This document shows positions 15,301-26,050 of a DNA stretch of 64,000 bases, in pieces; position 1 is the stretch's first letter, and each line of letters opens with the position of its first letter. The notes under the pieces are model-generated. The model made no database searches. It saw only the letters and a program-made list of their open reading frames with translations, and was not told the DNA's origin. The stretch is from Mytilus galloprovincialis (lineage: Eukaryota > Mollusca > Bivalvia > Mytilida > Mytilidae): positions 3,477,001 to 3,541,000 of the forward strand of contig NC_134838.1 in the NCBI RefSeq assembly GCF_965363235.1, written 5' to 3'. A program made the translations under genes and the position numbers.

Positions 15301-18300
15301 AGTGGTAGGTGCAACATTATTATACCTAGACTTTCTACATACAAAGCTAGGAAATCTCAAGAAACTCAAACTGGCCGGCAATAAACTCGGTAGTCTCAGT
15401 GGTAGGTGCAACATTATTTTATGACTTGATTAAAGATGCTTTATAAGGTAGACCTTTGCTATATATATACTATATGCTTTCATTTATTTTTGTAGGTAAC
15501 AGTTTTTGTCACTCATTTAAATTCCCTATACCCTGAAGTCAATGGAAATTGTTTACCAAGTAAAAAAAAAATGACTTTGTTAAAAAATGTCAGGTGTTTT
15601 ATAGAAATGGAAGAAGGTTTTTGTATTTGTCTTATTTAACAAAGAATTTGTTTTAACGTATTAGTTTAATTTTGTGCAATTATTTCACTCACAAATCATC
15701 TAGCTGTATCAGCAGAAAAGTTTGCTGGTCTATGGATACTGATACAAAAAAATGTCATTGTGAAGGAAATACAACCTTCCCAAGAATCACTTGGAGGTTA
15801 TCGGGCCATTTAAATGTTTGCACATTGAAATGTCTTATTGAGTAAACACACTAACTATTGTTTGAAAGTACACGAGGAACAGAGAACAAAATCTATTGTG
15901 TGAATTTAATGGGACAATTCACATAGCAAAAAATTAAATCACAAGATAAACTACAACTGATTCTAAGAGAAAGTTGCATTCGGTTCCCAATAAAAATATC
16001 ATTTATCCATGATAACACATTCCACTTTTGAGAAAGTCATAAAACATTTCACTTTATTTTCTTTGTAAGTTTTTATGCCCCACCTACGATCCACCTACGA
16101 TAGTAGAGGGCCATTATGTTTTCTGGTCTGTGTGTCCATCCGTTCATTCATTCGTCTGTTCGTTCGTTTGTCTGTTCGTCTGTCCATCTATCCCGCTTCA
16201 GGTTAAAGTTTTTGGTCAAGGTAGTTTTTGATAAAGTTGAAGTCCAATCAACTTTAAACTTAGTACACATGTTCCCCATGATATGCTCTTTCTAATTTTA
16301 ATGACAAATTAAAGTTTTGACCCCAATTCCATGTCCACTGAACATAGAAAATGGTAGTGGGAAGTTCAGGTTAAAGTTTTTGGTCCAGGTAGTTTTTGAT
16401 GAAGTTGAAGTCCAATCAATTTGAAACTAAGTACACATGTTCCCTATGATATGATCTTTCTAATTTAAATGCCAAATTAAAATTTTGATCCCCATTTCAC
16501 GGTCCACTGAACATTGAAAATGATAGTGCCAGTGGAGCATCCGTGTACTATGGACACATTCTTGTTTACCCAATTTCACGGTCCATTGAACATGAAAAAT
16601 GATAGTGAGTGTGGGGCATCTGTGTACTTTGGACACCTTCTTGTTTAGTTCTTTAATTGGACAGATGACATAAGTAAAAAACTGTTATTAATTTTCTGAT
16701 ATTCTATTGTAGGTTTGTCAAAATTATTTTCATTGGAGAATTTAGATGTTATGGATAACAATATCTCACAGGTTAGTTTGTAATATTGTTTTGTTTTTGT
16801 ATACTGATTTAAATACATGTATCTATAATACTAAAATTACGAGGTCCAATTTGTCAGCCGTCATCACGTAAAAAACGACGAATCAAAAAATTCAACTTTA
16901 TATATAACTAATATAGTACAAAGGTGTAGATTAAAAATTACACCACTCCAGGCCCTTTTGTTTTCCACGTAATTAATATTGCCAATAATTAAGAAGTTCC
17001 GGGTCGAGTCCGATACCGATACCAATAGTATATTCACCTGTTACTGATAACCTTATCTGTACGTTCCGCATCTGACAGGCGCACCACCAAACGGTGTATT
17101 CAGGATTAATATGCTATATAGTATTACACGGGTCATAATCACAGGGTTGACACTACTTAATTGTCAAATTGTTACCTATTGTAGTATTTTAATCAGTTAG
17201 ACTTTCTAAGATAACAATACGAATACTAAAAATCTGGACTAAAATAAGGCGTATAGGTACAGTTTTCAATTTGTTAGCGGGCATGACATAAAACAGCGAA
17301 TCAAAGAATTCAACTTTATTTATAACTAATATAGGACAATGCTGTTGATTAAAAAATATTCCATTCCAGGACCTTTTGTTTTCCAACTAATTAATATTAT
17401 CAATAATTGATAAGTTCCAGTTCGACGGGTTCAAACAGAAAGATTTGAAAGCAGAGAAAACTGTGTATCTTATAATCGGCATGACTTTATCAGATGACAA
17501 TACTAATACTAAAATAAGGCTTGCGCATAGTTATATACTTTAATTCAGCCACGGACCCGCGATATCACGGGTGTGTTCTAGTTTGATATTAAATAGATGT
17601 TAAACTATTATAAACATTTCACTCATTACCAGATCTTAACTTTTATTCTAACATACTTATTATCCTGTTACCTACAAGTTTAATACATTGTACAGTGTAA
17701 TTGGACTCTTTGTTAGCCTAATGCTGACCTCATTAAAAAAAAATGAAAAAAAAAAATATTTTGACAAAATTTTTAATTATAGATGTCTTTCTTATTCATA
17801 ATTTGTCATAATTTGCTTTTCAGATACCAGAAGTTAAGTATGTGTGTGGACTTCCATGCTTAGAATGTCTGTATTTGACAGGTAACCCAGTGACTGCCGT
17901 ATTGGACTATAGAACGAAGGTCTTAGCTATGTTTGGTGACAGGGTTGTTGAGGTATGTTAGATGCTGGTTTCTACAATTATTTGTCATATGTAAGGTAAT
18001 ATTCATACTTTTATGCTCTCAATGATATCCTCAGACAACTTCGTTTCAGAGCTATTTTACTAACTCCTGATGAGAAGCCTTCTAAATAGTCCTTTTCATT
18101 CTGGCAACAATTTCATTATGCAAGAGACAAGGCATATTGAGGGCTTTTGGCTCAGCTGCTTTCATATTAACATGTTAAACATTTTGTAACTTAAACAACA
18201 TATCCTGTTTGTCAGTACAGGTGTATGAATCTATAAATAAAATGTCTGAATAAGGCCATGTTTATGATAAAATATATGTATTACGGGTAAAATTTATACA

Positions 18301-21300
18301 TCATTTTAGGTAAAGAGTCATAAGTATTTAAGAATTGGAAAATGTAAGATTTACCTTAACTTACAGGCTACATTGGATCAAGAAAAACCAACAGAGAAAG
18401 AACTAGATACTGTCAGAGTTGTTCAAGCAATACAGAAATCTAAAGAGAAGAAAGAAGAAAGGGAGAAAGAAAAAACAGTATGTTTATTTATGGATTTCCA
18501 TTATAGAAAAAAATAGGATAGATTGTTGTATATTTTTATACCAAAAACATTTGATCAGAATGCTGCATTATGGGTATGCAGATACACTATGTAAAATAAA
18601 AAAAATAAAGGATAAAATTTATCAAAATATTGATAGGATACACTGATACTGTTCTATTGAAGACAGAATAAATGGATTTATCTTACCTCCTATACATTTC
18701 TAGGAATATGATTGATTAAAAGCGTCCGCGTGGAGACGGTGTATATTTGATATTAGGTTAGTAGGGAGGCGGGACTTATTTCATACACGGTTAGTAGTGG
18801 AGTTACGTCCCTTTATATTCCATATTAGGTAAGAAGGGAGGTGGGGCGTATTTCATACACTGTTAGTAGTGGAGTTACGTCCCTTTATATTCCATATTAT
18901 GTAAGAAGGGAGGCGGGGCTTATTTCATACACGGTTAGTAGTGGTGTTGCGTCCCTTTATAAAAAAACGGTACTGAGAAAAATCTTAAAGGTTCAACAGA
19001 CGAAGAAATTGATGATTAAGATTGAAATAAATTCATAAAACACATTTAAACCTATTAAGTTGTTATTGCTGGCATCTGTTTTTATAGGATCAATGAAAGT
19101 AGTTTCTTAATGCTAACAGTACTGAAAACTTGCTCATTTTGATATGTCACTAGTCTAAATTTCACACTTAAGATAGTCGGTAAGATAAATTCGTTACGTA
19201 GTGTGCTAGTGACCTAATACGGTATATATGGGGTCAGTAAATTCCATATGGGGATTCGAGTTTTGCTCTCACCTATATGGAATTTACTGACCCCATATAT
19301 ACCGTATTAGGTCACTAGCACACTATGTAACTAATAATATTGATAAGATATTTCAATATTGGTTTATATTCATTTTAAATGTGTATGTTTTGTTCTGAAT
19401 TTTCATCTTATAAGGACCCAATTCTATATTATTTACATTTATTATGTATTTCAGACATCCTATACAAGTTTGAGGAGAGAATCTGAGTGCAGTCAAACTT
19501 CAGGTAATGAAGTATGTATCTTCCTTCCTTGTTTACCATCATCTACATACATATACCCTATCACTGTGTTAAGGAAGAATATTGGAATTAAAATATGAAA
19601 CTATATATTCAAGGAATAAGGAATTGTTTATTTCACAGTAATGAAATTGATAGATTTATCATTATAATCTTCTCCAAATTGTTAAATGATAACTTGGTGA
19701 ACTTTATATTTTAGCTGTTTCATCTATTCAACATTGCTCTCAATTTCTCTAAAATATCATAGAATAAACTGACAGTTCATGTTGTAAGATAAATAATTAG
19801 TATATTCATGCTTTCTGCTGTAATCACCAACTTTCACCATTGCCTCATCCAACTATGTCATTACCAGTTCAATATCCACCTCCTTTTATGACCGTCATTC
19901 AAATATAATCACAATGAATTTGCTATAAATGTGTTGAAGACCGTACATTGACCTATAATGGTTTACTTTTATTAATTGTTAATTGGATGGAGAGTTGTCT
20001 CAATGGCACTCACACCACATCTTCCTATATCTAATAAAATAATCATGTACAGTATATAATATATGATATCCTCTTCAAGTTTTATAAGTATTTGTATACA
20101 GCATTTCCTCAAAATCCTAATAATTATTCTCACATTTTTGTATATTGTTCAACATTTGAAATTAATACAGACAGAAATTTCTTAGTTTGCCTATCAGTAA
20201 TATCAAGAGTTTATCATTATACAATTATCATGATAATAGCCTTTGTATGAGGTCGATACGAAGTTTATATCAACCTAAGAGAACCATTCTGACTGAGGAA
20301 GAAGTCTGAGGTTGATCTGCTTCTCTAGGTCGATATATAATCGCATTGACCAAAGGCTACAATTGTTTTATCATTTATCAACTTCTATTGCCTTTGCAAT
20401 ATAAAATTGGGGATATCTAGAATATATTTTTAGTAACATGCTGTATGCCCTGTGCAATAAGCTGTTTTAGCCTAGAAAAAGCTAAACACAACAGTATCTA
20501 TGTGCAAACTTAGTATATACAAATGTACATGTAATCAACTTTTAATGACTCACAAATCCTCAAAATTATTTCGATTAATGATATCTAATAATATTATCTA
20601 ACTTTAGAATGTAAGTTTTATTTTTGCAAAATCTATTCAGTTGCAACACTAAAAAACTTCTGGAAATTTTCTGAATTTACAGTATGGATTTGTTTCCCTT
20701 TGGTTTTGATAAAATCAAACAGTCCTATAATCCAGCAGTAAATATGTTTATGTTGACTTTGTAGAATTAGGTTGGAGTCCTATAAACCAGCAGTAAATAT
20801 TGATGTTTATGTTGACTTTGTAGAATTAGGTTGGAGTACCGTTCGTCCCACTAGTCTTTCATCATCAAGTAACCAAGAATCATCTAACATAAAATCATCA
20901 GATATTGGCCAGAACAGAACATCAAGCACTTCAAGCATGGCTTCACTAACTTCATCTTCAGAGGTTAGTTTTATTACAGCAGAGTTTATTCATGCCTCAC
21001 CTAGAGGCATTATGTTTTCTGGTCTGTGCGTTCATTCATTCCTTTGTTCATTCCTCTGTCCAATTGTCTGTCTGTCCATTCATCTGTCCGTCCGTCCATC
21101 AGTCTGTCCAGCTTCAGGTGTTTTGTTTTCAGTCAAGGTAGTTTTTGATGAAGTTGAAATCCAGTCAACTTGAAACTTAGTACACATGTTTCTTGTGATA
21201 TGATCCATACCCGTAGCCAGGGGGGGTTCGGGGGGTTCGGACGAACCCCCCCTTGAAAACAAATAAGCACTGTTAAAGTCGATGTTCTGTTCGAATTGTG

Positions 21301-24300
21301 ACTGTTAAAGTCGAGTTTGTTAGTCCAACGAACCCCCCTTTGGAAATTTCTGGCTACGGGCCTGTGATCTTTCTAATTTTAATGCCAAATTAGAGTTTTT
21401 GCTCCAGTTTCACAATCTACTGAACATAGAAAATGATAGTGCTAGTGGGGCATCTGTGTACTATGAAAACTATGCTTGTTTCTATTCATTCCTAATACTT
21501 GCACCAAAATATGTGTATAAAAACCCTAAATTCTTATGGTGTGATGCTAGTGTAATATAAAATTGATTATAATTGATTCTATGGTTCATTTTTGTAGAAA
21601 ATAATGGGTATTAAATGTTATACAGTAGAAAAAAGTCCCTTGCTTTTAATATACAGTGACACACAAACACAAATATACTTATAAATGATTTTATTATTTT
21701 CAGCCTAAACAGGATCATCTGGAAGAACAAACAATGATGTAAGTAAATGTGTGCATATTATAATCCTCCTCTCCCCTAATACCAATAATGGAGAAACAAA
21801 AATGAAACAGTTTGTTGCATCCCACTGATAAAAAGTGAAAAGCCTGAAGTTCATCATTTTTTTTTAAAGAAAACATGAATAGAAAAGTTATTGGCTGCTC
21901 CCTTAATAATTTACTGGTACAATTTGTATGCCGCCTCCTCGGCAGAGAGTATTAATTGTTACCCTTGTCTTTCAGTATGTCCCAAAATAAGTTTCTGTTA
22001 TCTGACTTTTGTTTGACTCAACCAAATGTTATGAAAGATTATTATACACAATGCTTATTACCATAAAACACAGATCAACATAGAATTTGTGTTGCTTCAC
22101 TTTTACAGTTCTTGAGTTGTGTCTCTGTATAATGTTAAATGCAAGCAGGGCCATCATCTGTGTCCCATAGACACATTCTAATTTTTTTTTCTACTGAGGA
22201 TTGTTTGATATAGATTCTAACCAATCTTGCAGAACTATATAAGACTAAGAGTTCATGTGAGGAGCCTGTAATTCAAATCTATATAAGACTAAGAGTTCAT
22301 GTGAGGAGCCTGTAATTCAAATTCTACGTTTCTTGTTGCTGTTTATCTTTTGTTTTTAGTTTATTATTTGAACAAAAATCAGGCCTGACATAGTAAATCA
22401 GTTTTGTTATTATATACATACACATATATCATTCGAGATGGTTAAAATGTTTTTTATTTTATTTTAGAGGACATAAAATGACTGAAAAAATGGTGAAATT
22501 ATCCAAAGACAGTTCAGCAATTAACTGTAGTAAATTACCCACAATGCACAACAAAGATTTTGCTTCCTGGATGCAGAATAGACTGTTTGGAGCTTTAACT
22601 GATTCTGAGCCAGTGACAGAAAAAATCATAGATATTTTATGGTGCATGGTCGTTCAGTATTCAAATCAACAGGTGATAGAACCAAGTTGTGTTGTGTTGA
22701 CTGAAAGAAGAATCTTTATTCTAAGACTGAAAAAGGGAAAATCTACATCTATGAACATTCCAGACATGGAGACATTTTACATAATGCCATTGTCAAATAT
22801 ACATGAGGTTTTGATTGGTGCCTGCTACTCATTTATACGATTGGAAGAGTCGTTTGTTTCCTCTAGTGGAACATTTGCATTAGTTGTTACTGATGCAGAT
22901 GCTGGAAAATCTTTTGCTGATGGAGTAGAAAACTGTCTAAAGCAGGATCAAGCTGTGGCTGGAATATCACCATTCACCAATCATTCTCAGTATGGAGACC
23001 TTGCTAAGCATATCTTTAAACTGGAGGATGAACAAGGCTTAAGTACTGGACGATTAGCATTTGCCATGTGTGTAACCATAGCTGGTATAGAGCAAATGGC
23101 AATGTTACTGTTATCAGAGAACGGTGTATATTTAATTGATTTAGATTGTCTGTTCTGGCCAAAGCCATCATACATCACAATATTAGAGGATATTAAATCT
23201 CCTAACTTCACATTCCTACAAAATCATTCCATTGGCACTAAAATAAGTGATATCACAATCAACATAACATTCAAAGAGAAACATAAAACATTACCACATC
23301 AAAATCATATCAAATATGAAAAATATGGATTTTCAATGATATTTCATGAACTGATTGGCCCTGTGGGCTTTCATGTGTCTTTTTTCTCTGTCAAATCCAG
23401 AGATACATTTCTTGACAGATTAACTAACCTTAGGTCTGAACATGCTCACCAGATGTCACCTACAATTAGGGAGGAACCAGAAGGAGGCAATGAATCCTCC
23501 GACAGTCAGGACATTTCTTCTGAAGATGACGGAGATATAAGCATCAGAGTTTCTCCAGCCAGTAATATGACGGGAAAAGATAGGTCATTTACTATGGCCG
23601 GTACAAATGTCCACTCCGAACAATTAGGCCTGTCAGGACTGTCAAACAAAATGTTTGATGTTCCTTATCTAACTCCTGAGTTAGGTTCACACTTACAAGA
23701 ATCGCTTCAAAGCTACAGTTTGATAAAACCATTAACCTCCAAACTGGAAATGTTAGCTAAAGCTTCTGGTAGTGACTTGGTGCATTACTTTCATTCAGAC
23801 ATTTCTCTGATTGGTTCAGAACAGGAACAATTACATCATGTCATGTGGGAAACAGTTGTACCCTACCGAGATATCAAACATGAAATTGTTACTCTGATCA
23901 TGTTTAGTACAAGATCCATGTACTTTATTTCCGAACAGCTTGTCAAGTCTCCAGTGGTTGAACGTCCGTCGTGGATGACTCACTCCCGTAATAAATCTGA
24001 CTCTGTAATTGGATTCCAGGTTAAACATCTTGACAAACATCACAGTTCAGGGATAATTCATAGCTCACAGAGCAGAGGGACAATCATCAGATCATATCAC
24101 GTCTTTAATTACCGTGACCTCAAACAGGTCAATATTGGCTTATTTGATCAATGTGTTCGTATCACTGGAAAAGATCAGAATTCTGTTTACACAATTGTTA
24201 CTCGTGATTCTATGGTCACAGAAAAAGTATTGCACTATCTCAATGCAATGCTTTCCATTTTCCAGTCCTCACCCATGTTAGAGAAGAGTTCAAGTGACTT

Positions 24301-24931
24301 AGAACAAGATTTTTATAGAGCATTTGATAAGCGTACAAAGACAACTATTGAAGGCATGGAGTACACTCACCCGAGTCGAGTACAGTTTGTTTATCCAGGA
24401 GAGGATGTTATCACAGATCTACTGTATGTCATTACTGAACATTTACGACTGCCTCTTAATGCCAAGAGAAAGGCAGACATTTTGATGTATCTACAGGGCT
24501 ATATAAAGTCATCTGAATCAGGTGGGATTGAATTATTGGCAAAGTCAATCGTATTAACCAATCAGTACTTGTGTATTATAAATGAGGATGTTGTAAGTTA
24601 TCCATTGCCAGACTTTGTAAGGGGAATTCCCAACACTCCAAGATATGTCCTGACTGAATGCAGGAAAGTAGATTTTCTAAAGAGAATATTATTATTCAAA
24701 GAAGACAGTAAGATAGCAAGACTGATCTTCTCTGATGAACCAGATGACATTGTGGTCGATGCTGATCACTTTAGTTTAGACAGTGATTCCAAGGGGAGAC
24801 AATCTCCACCAGAAATAGAAATAATGTTGTTTATTCAGAGTGAAAAGGAAATGGACAAATTTGTTCTGTTACTAAGAAACCAGTGGCGAGATATACAACA
24901 TGGCAGTGAATTGGAAGTACATTTATTGTAG
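344..24931 (+). CDS. NISCH: Nischarin (PX-LRR scaffold protein), complete, 17 coding exons
   Basis: Coding exons: 344-418, 1589-1672, 2598-2780, 3317-3365, 4041-4136, 6642-6709, 9902-9997, 10573-10668, 12688-12813, 15109-15304, 16713-16771, 17824-17952, 18367-18477, 19455-19503, 20824-20963, 21704-21738, 22468-24931. All introns are GT-AG and phases agree; the total is 4056 nt (1351 aa plus stop; human nischarin is 1504 aa). The start is the first ATG after an in-frame TAA at 326; residues SSEIVDKHT align with the human N-terminus. The PX domain (about residues 13-121) has the phosphoinositide-binding KHRYSDF motif. LRRs occupy about 250-420 (LDLSYNKLESIEHL, LNLAGNKLSSLSG). A charged helix and Ser-rich linker follow (about 420-540), then the conserved C-terminal region. 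In vertebrates nischarin binds PI3P, integrin alpha5 and PAK/Rac on endosomes; that role here is inferred. Exon 1 has a weak donor (GTATTA), the least certain junction. Introns carry many repeats, and two exons have duplicated splice sites. Confidence 0.93.
1818..2012 (+). repeat. Dispersed repeat family C, partial copy
   Basis: It begins near AATGGAAATGGGGAATGTG, continues through a segment ending AGGTCTTCAATGTAGCGAG, and contains CGCACCCAGAGGCGTCCTTC. The same sequence recurs at 13352-13446 and 54880-55196, so it is an interspersed repeat. It lies in nischarin intron 2, next to TA-rich simple sequence at 2020-2080. The class is not determined. Confidence 0.75.
3600..4035 (+). repeat. Degenerate AT-rich tandem repeat before exon 5 of nischarin
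   Basis: Variants of a roughly 25-30 bp unit containing AAGTTATATTTTGTTATT recur about ten times with irregular spacing, up to the 3' splice site at 4040. No ORF. Confidence 0.5.
4137..6641 (+). other. Nischarin intron 5, no recognised gene
   Basis: AT-rich intron. A short tandem repeat of AGACAAATATAAATACTTTA lies near 4445-4490, and the phrase around TAGTCTGA...TAGGCCAAG repeats at about 6125-6230. Small ORFs here look like chance. Confidence 0.6.
6885..9596 (+). repeat. Family A element with two internal tandem-repeat domains
   Basis: It starts AGCTCACCTGGCCTAAAAGG, then GTGAGCTTTTCTCATCAC and a GTC-rich stretch (6929-6975). Next come four near-identical units of exactly 500 bp (ATCTTCTCCTCTGAAAC at 6991, 7491, 7991, 8491), then four diverged units of 147 bp (9071, 9218, 9365, 9512). 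It ends in GGCTCTTGAGAGCCTCTTG. An inverted copy with the same ends lies at 35446-36737. No transposase-like ORF is seen; it is probably non-autonomous. It sits in nischarin intron 6. Confidence 0.85.
10885..12400. mobile_element. TIR element of 1.5 kb with subterminal palindromes
   Basis: The termini are AACTCTTTACC (10885-10895) and its exact reverse complement (12390-12400). TTAA occurs at the left edge (10883-10886) and just outside the right (12401-12404), so a TTAA-target (piggyBac-like) origin is possible but not exact. Inside each end lies a perfect hairpin: a 20-bp palindrome at 10902-10921 (ATGACCCGAATTCGGGTCAT) and an 11-bp stem with 2-nt loop at 12362-12385. It has no transposase ORF and contains a tRNA-like insertion at 11612-11695. 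Confidence 0.6.
11612..11695 (+). repeat. tRNA-like SINE fragment
   Basis: TAGCTGAGGGGATGC resembles an RNA polymerase III A box, and GGGTTCGCATCCC about 30 nt later a B box. The acceptor stem does not close, so this is a tRNA-derived repeat rather than a working tRNA gene. An A-run follows at 11695-11703. Confidence 0.5.
12520..12687 (+). repeat. 28-bp tandem repeat abutting a nischarin 3' splice site
   Basis: Six copies of a unit containing AGTTGACTGTTTTGTTGATT (starting 12521, next 12549) run straight into the acceptor at 12686-12687. The last unit supplies GATTGTAG, so the splice acceptor and its weak pyrimidine tract are made of repeat sequence. Confidence 0.85.
13159..14286 (-). repeat. 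Family B element (inverted copy)
   Basis: It starts TTATACGACCGCAAAAATTT, has a GTC microsatellite at 13207-13222, several GGATTGATTTTGGGGG-type modules, and ends TGTCCTGCGGAGCACCTGGT. The opposite-strand copy lies at 57684-59627. A 95-bp piece of family C is inserted at 13352-13446. It lies in nischarin intron 9. Small ORFs here are repeat-derived. Confidence 0.8.
14341..15037. mobile_element. TIR element with three 191-bp tandem units
   Basis: The ends CAATAGACAACTTTCGAGTT and (inverted) CAATAGATCACTTTCGAGTT pair as about 20-bp TIRs. The interior is three near-identical 191-bp units starting with CGATGCATTTCCGTC at 14361, 14552 and 14743. No target duplication is evident and there is no ORF. 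It lies just upstream of the first LRR exon with a duplicated donor. Confidence 0.65.
15234..15418 (+). repeat. 97-bp tandem duplication across the 5' splice site of a nischarin LRR exon
   Basis: The last part of the LRR exon, its donor (GTAGGT at 15305) and about 25 nt of intron are repeated 97 bp downstream with a second donor (about 15402). Extending to the second donor meets an in-frame stop at 15382-15384, so only the first donor fits the protein; it joins in phase 1 to the exon at 16713. Confidence 0.85.
16072..16647 (+). repeat. Family D dispersed repeat
   Basis: It begins TTATGCCCCACCTACGAT, has a CGTTC/CTGTC-rich stretch, then an internal duplicated module starting CAGGTTAAAGTTTTTGGTC, and ends GGACACCTTCTTGTTT. 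A second copy at 20995-21482 shares the start ATTATGTTTTCTGGTCTG. Non-coding. Confidence 0.75.
16822..17581 (+). mobile_element. Non-autonomous Helitron, 760 bp
   Basis: The 5' end is TCTATAATACTAAAATTAC after a host A. Near the 3' end is the near-palindrome CCCGCGATATCACGGG, then TGTGTTCTAG and a host T. TC start, terminal hairpin, CTRR end, no TIR and insertion between A and T are the Helitron hallmarks. No Rep/helicase ORF. The interior holds a diverged direct duplication of about 180 bp (16845-17005 versus 17265-17415). An inverted relative lies at 54122-54724. Confidence 0.75.
18749..18962 (+). repeat. 72-bp tandem repeat, three units
   Basis: Units begin at about 18749, 18821 and 18893 and contain TTTCATACACGGTTAGTAGT and GTTACGTCCCTTTATATTCC. 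It lies in a nischarin intron and is non-coding. Confidence 0.8.
19193..19331. repeat. Long inverted repeat (57-bp arms)
   Basis: The arms at 19193-19249 and 19275-19331 are reverse complements with one mismatch, around a 25-nt spacer. The arms contain GTGACCTAATACGGTATATA. It could fold into a very stable hairpin in the nischarin pre-mRNA and is probably a foldback-type MITE. Confidence 0.85.
20229..20386. mobile_element. Possible MITE with imperfect inverted ends
   Basis: GATAATAGCCTTTG...GGTCGATACG at the left and an inverted relative (CAAAGGCTACAATTGTTTTATC) at the right make about 40-bp imperfect inverted repeats. No clear target duplication. Confidence 0.4.
20721..20834 (+). repeat. 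Tandem duplication across a nischarin 3' splice site
   Basis: A 55/59-bp unit containing TTGACTTTGTAGAATTAGG is present twice (20721-20775 and 20776-20834), so the acceptor TTTGTAG and the first exon bases occur twice. Only the downstream acceptor (exon from 20824) reads on cleanly from the phase-1 junction with the previous exon. Confidence 0.8.
20995..21482 (+). repeat. Family D dispersed repeat, interrupted by a MITE
   Basis: Second copy of the 16072-16647 repeat, from ATTATGTTTTCTGGTCTG to GGGGCATCTGTGTACTATG. It is split by a 159-bp insertion at 21206-21364. It lies in the intron after the Ser-rich exon of nischarin. Confidence 0.75.
21206..21364. mobile_element. 159-bp MITE with 15-bp TIRs and 5-bp target duplication
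   Basis: The left end CATACCCGTAGCCAG and inverted right end CAGGCCCGTAGCCAG match at 13 of 15. Direct repeats TGATC flank it (21201-21205 and 21365-21369). Comparison with family D at 16072 shows the uninterrupted sequence (GATATGATCTTTC), confirming insertion. The interior is G/C-rich with two GTTAAAGTCGA motifs. Confidence 0.8.
22235..22322 (+). repeat. 44-bp tandem duplication in the last nischarin intron
   Basis: Two adjacent copies of a 44-bp unit beginning CTATATAAGACTAAGAGTTC, essentially identical, so recent. Non-coding. Confidence 0.8.
22468..24931 (+). CDS. NISCH: Large 3' terminal exon of nischarin
   Basis: This 2464-bp exon encodes the last 821 residues. It joins the 35-bp exon at 21704-21738 in phase 2 (AT|A gives Ile, then GHKMTEK), so the ATG at 22478 is internal, not a start. 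The segment IIDILWCMVVQYSN corresponds to the HIRILKVLWCFLIHVQ region of the human protein, and residues from LVHYFHSDISLIGSEQE through VNIGLFDQCVRITG match the human ELFHSSIAEVENEELRHLMW...VNVGLFDQHFRLTG block. The acidic Glu/Asp-rich tract of vertebrate nischarin is reduced here to a short Ser/Glu/Asp stretch (about 23460-23545), which helps explain the shorter protein. The stop is TAG at 24929. Confidence 0.95.
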
Positions 24932-26050
24932 AACTAGACATGGTGATGAACTGGAAGCTTATTTTCTAAAAATTATTAGATGTTCTATTCCACAGCCAGT
25001 TATTCTTTAAAAAATATTTGGCTATACAGCTTTTAAAGTTTATACTAATTTCTTATGTGATATACAGAAAGGGAAATAACTTTTTTAGTAAAGTTTTTAA
25101 TTTGCTTCAATTGACATTAAAATTGGATCCAGAGGATATAACATTAACTTACTGAGCTCATTATAAAGCTTCTAAAAACCACAAGACTTATTGCAATACA
25201 TAAACGTCTTTCACAAATAATAATCAAGACTCAAACATGAAAGTTTATTAATATTTTTATGTTTTTGATTTATATATATTTTTTTTATGGTTTTGACAAA
25301 CAATTGTTAAAATGTGTTTTATCAAGTTCTGCTATATCATGCATATTTTTTTATGTTTATTTGCTTGTGATCAGTAGCAGGCAGACACAAAGAAATTATC
25401 TGAAAAAGGAGAAAATGTTTAAAACTGTGTAACAAAATTAGTTGAGGATTATTAAGACAGATTTTTGTTTTAACTGCATTAAGGTTTCCAGCACAATATG
25501 TTGTCTTCAAATCAAGCTCTTCAAATTTGCAGCTAGAAACATTTTTAATTTTCAGTGATTTATAACACATCTTTCTTAAATTATCTCTCTATGAATTAAT
25601 AAATAATTGAGCGACTGAAAGGTTTCAACTACATTGTACCTCTGATATGCAAAGTTGACTTTAAATAGTTTTGCTATTATTATAGGATCATTTTAGTCAC
25701 ATGTTTCAGGAATGATACATACTCATGATACTCACCCTTAAAATATTTCTGCTTTCCTGATCAAGGTAAATCAGAAAATCTTATTTAAATGTTATTTTCA
25801 ATGCTCCATGTTTTCCCTGTAAACATTTTAAATTAAAAACAAATTGTGTAATTTACATAAAAACAATTAGTTCTGTATTTCAATATAGTTAATGATCCTA
25901 AGAGAATAACTGTTTTATACAATGTTATCATGTCACACTATGTTGCCAGAACAATTTTAATGTTTTTATGTTTACTTTAATATATATTTATACACTGCCT
26001 TCTGTATATATTTTAACAGAGGTCTGAATAAAATAATGAAACTGATATTC
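24932..26050 (+). other. Nischarin 3' UTR region
   Basis: AT-rich with no ORF of interest. AATAAA at 26027-26032 is the best placed polyadenylation signal, about 1.1 kb after the stop; AT-rich alternatives exist earlier (about 25596). The true end is not determined by sequence alone. Confidence 0.45.

Noticed and set aside
15103-15384. Independent small LRR gene
   Set aside because: The frame is the nischarin LRR exon; its apparent extension past 15304 runs into duplicated intron and a stop.
22478-24931. Separate 817-aa single-exon gene
   Set aside because: The frame is open upstream to an acceptor at 22467 and joins in phase to nischarin exons; the ATG is internal.
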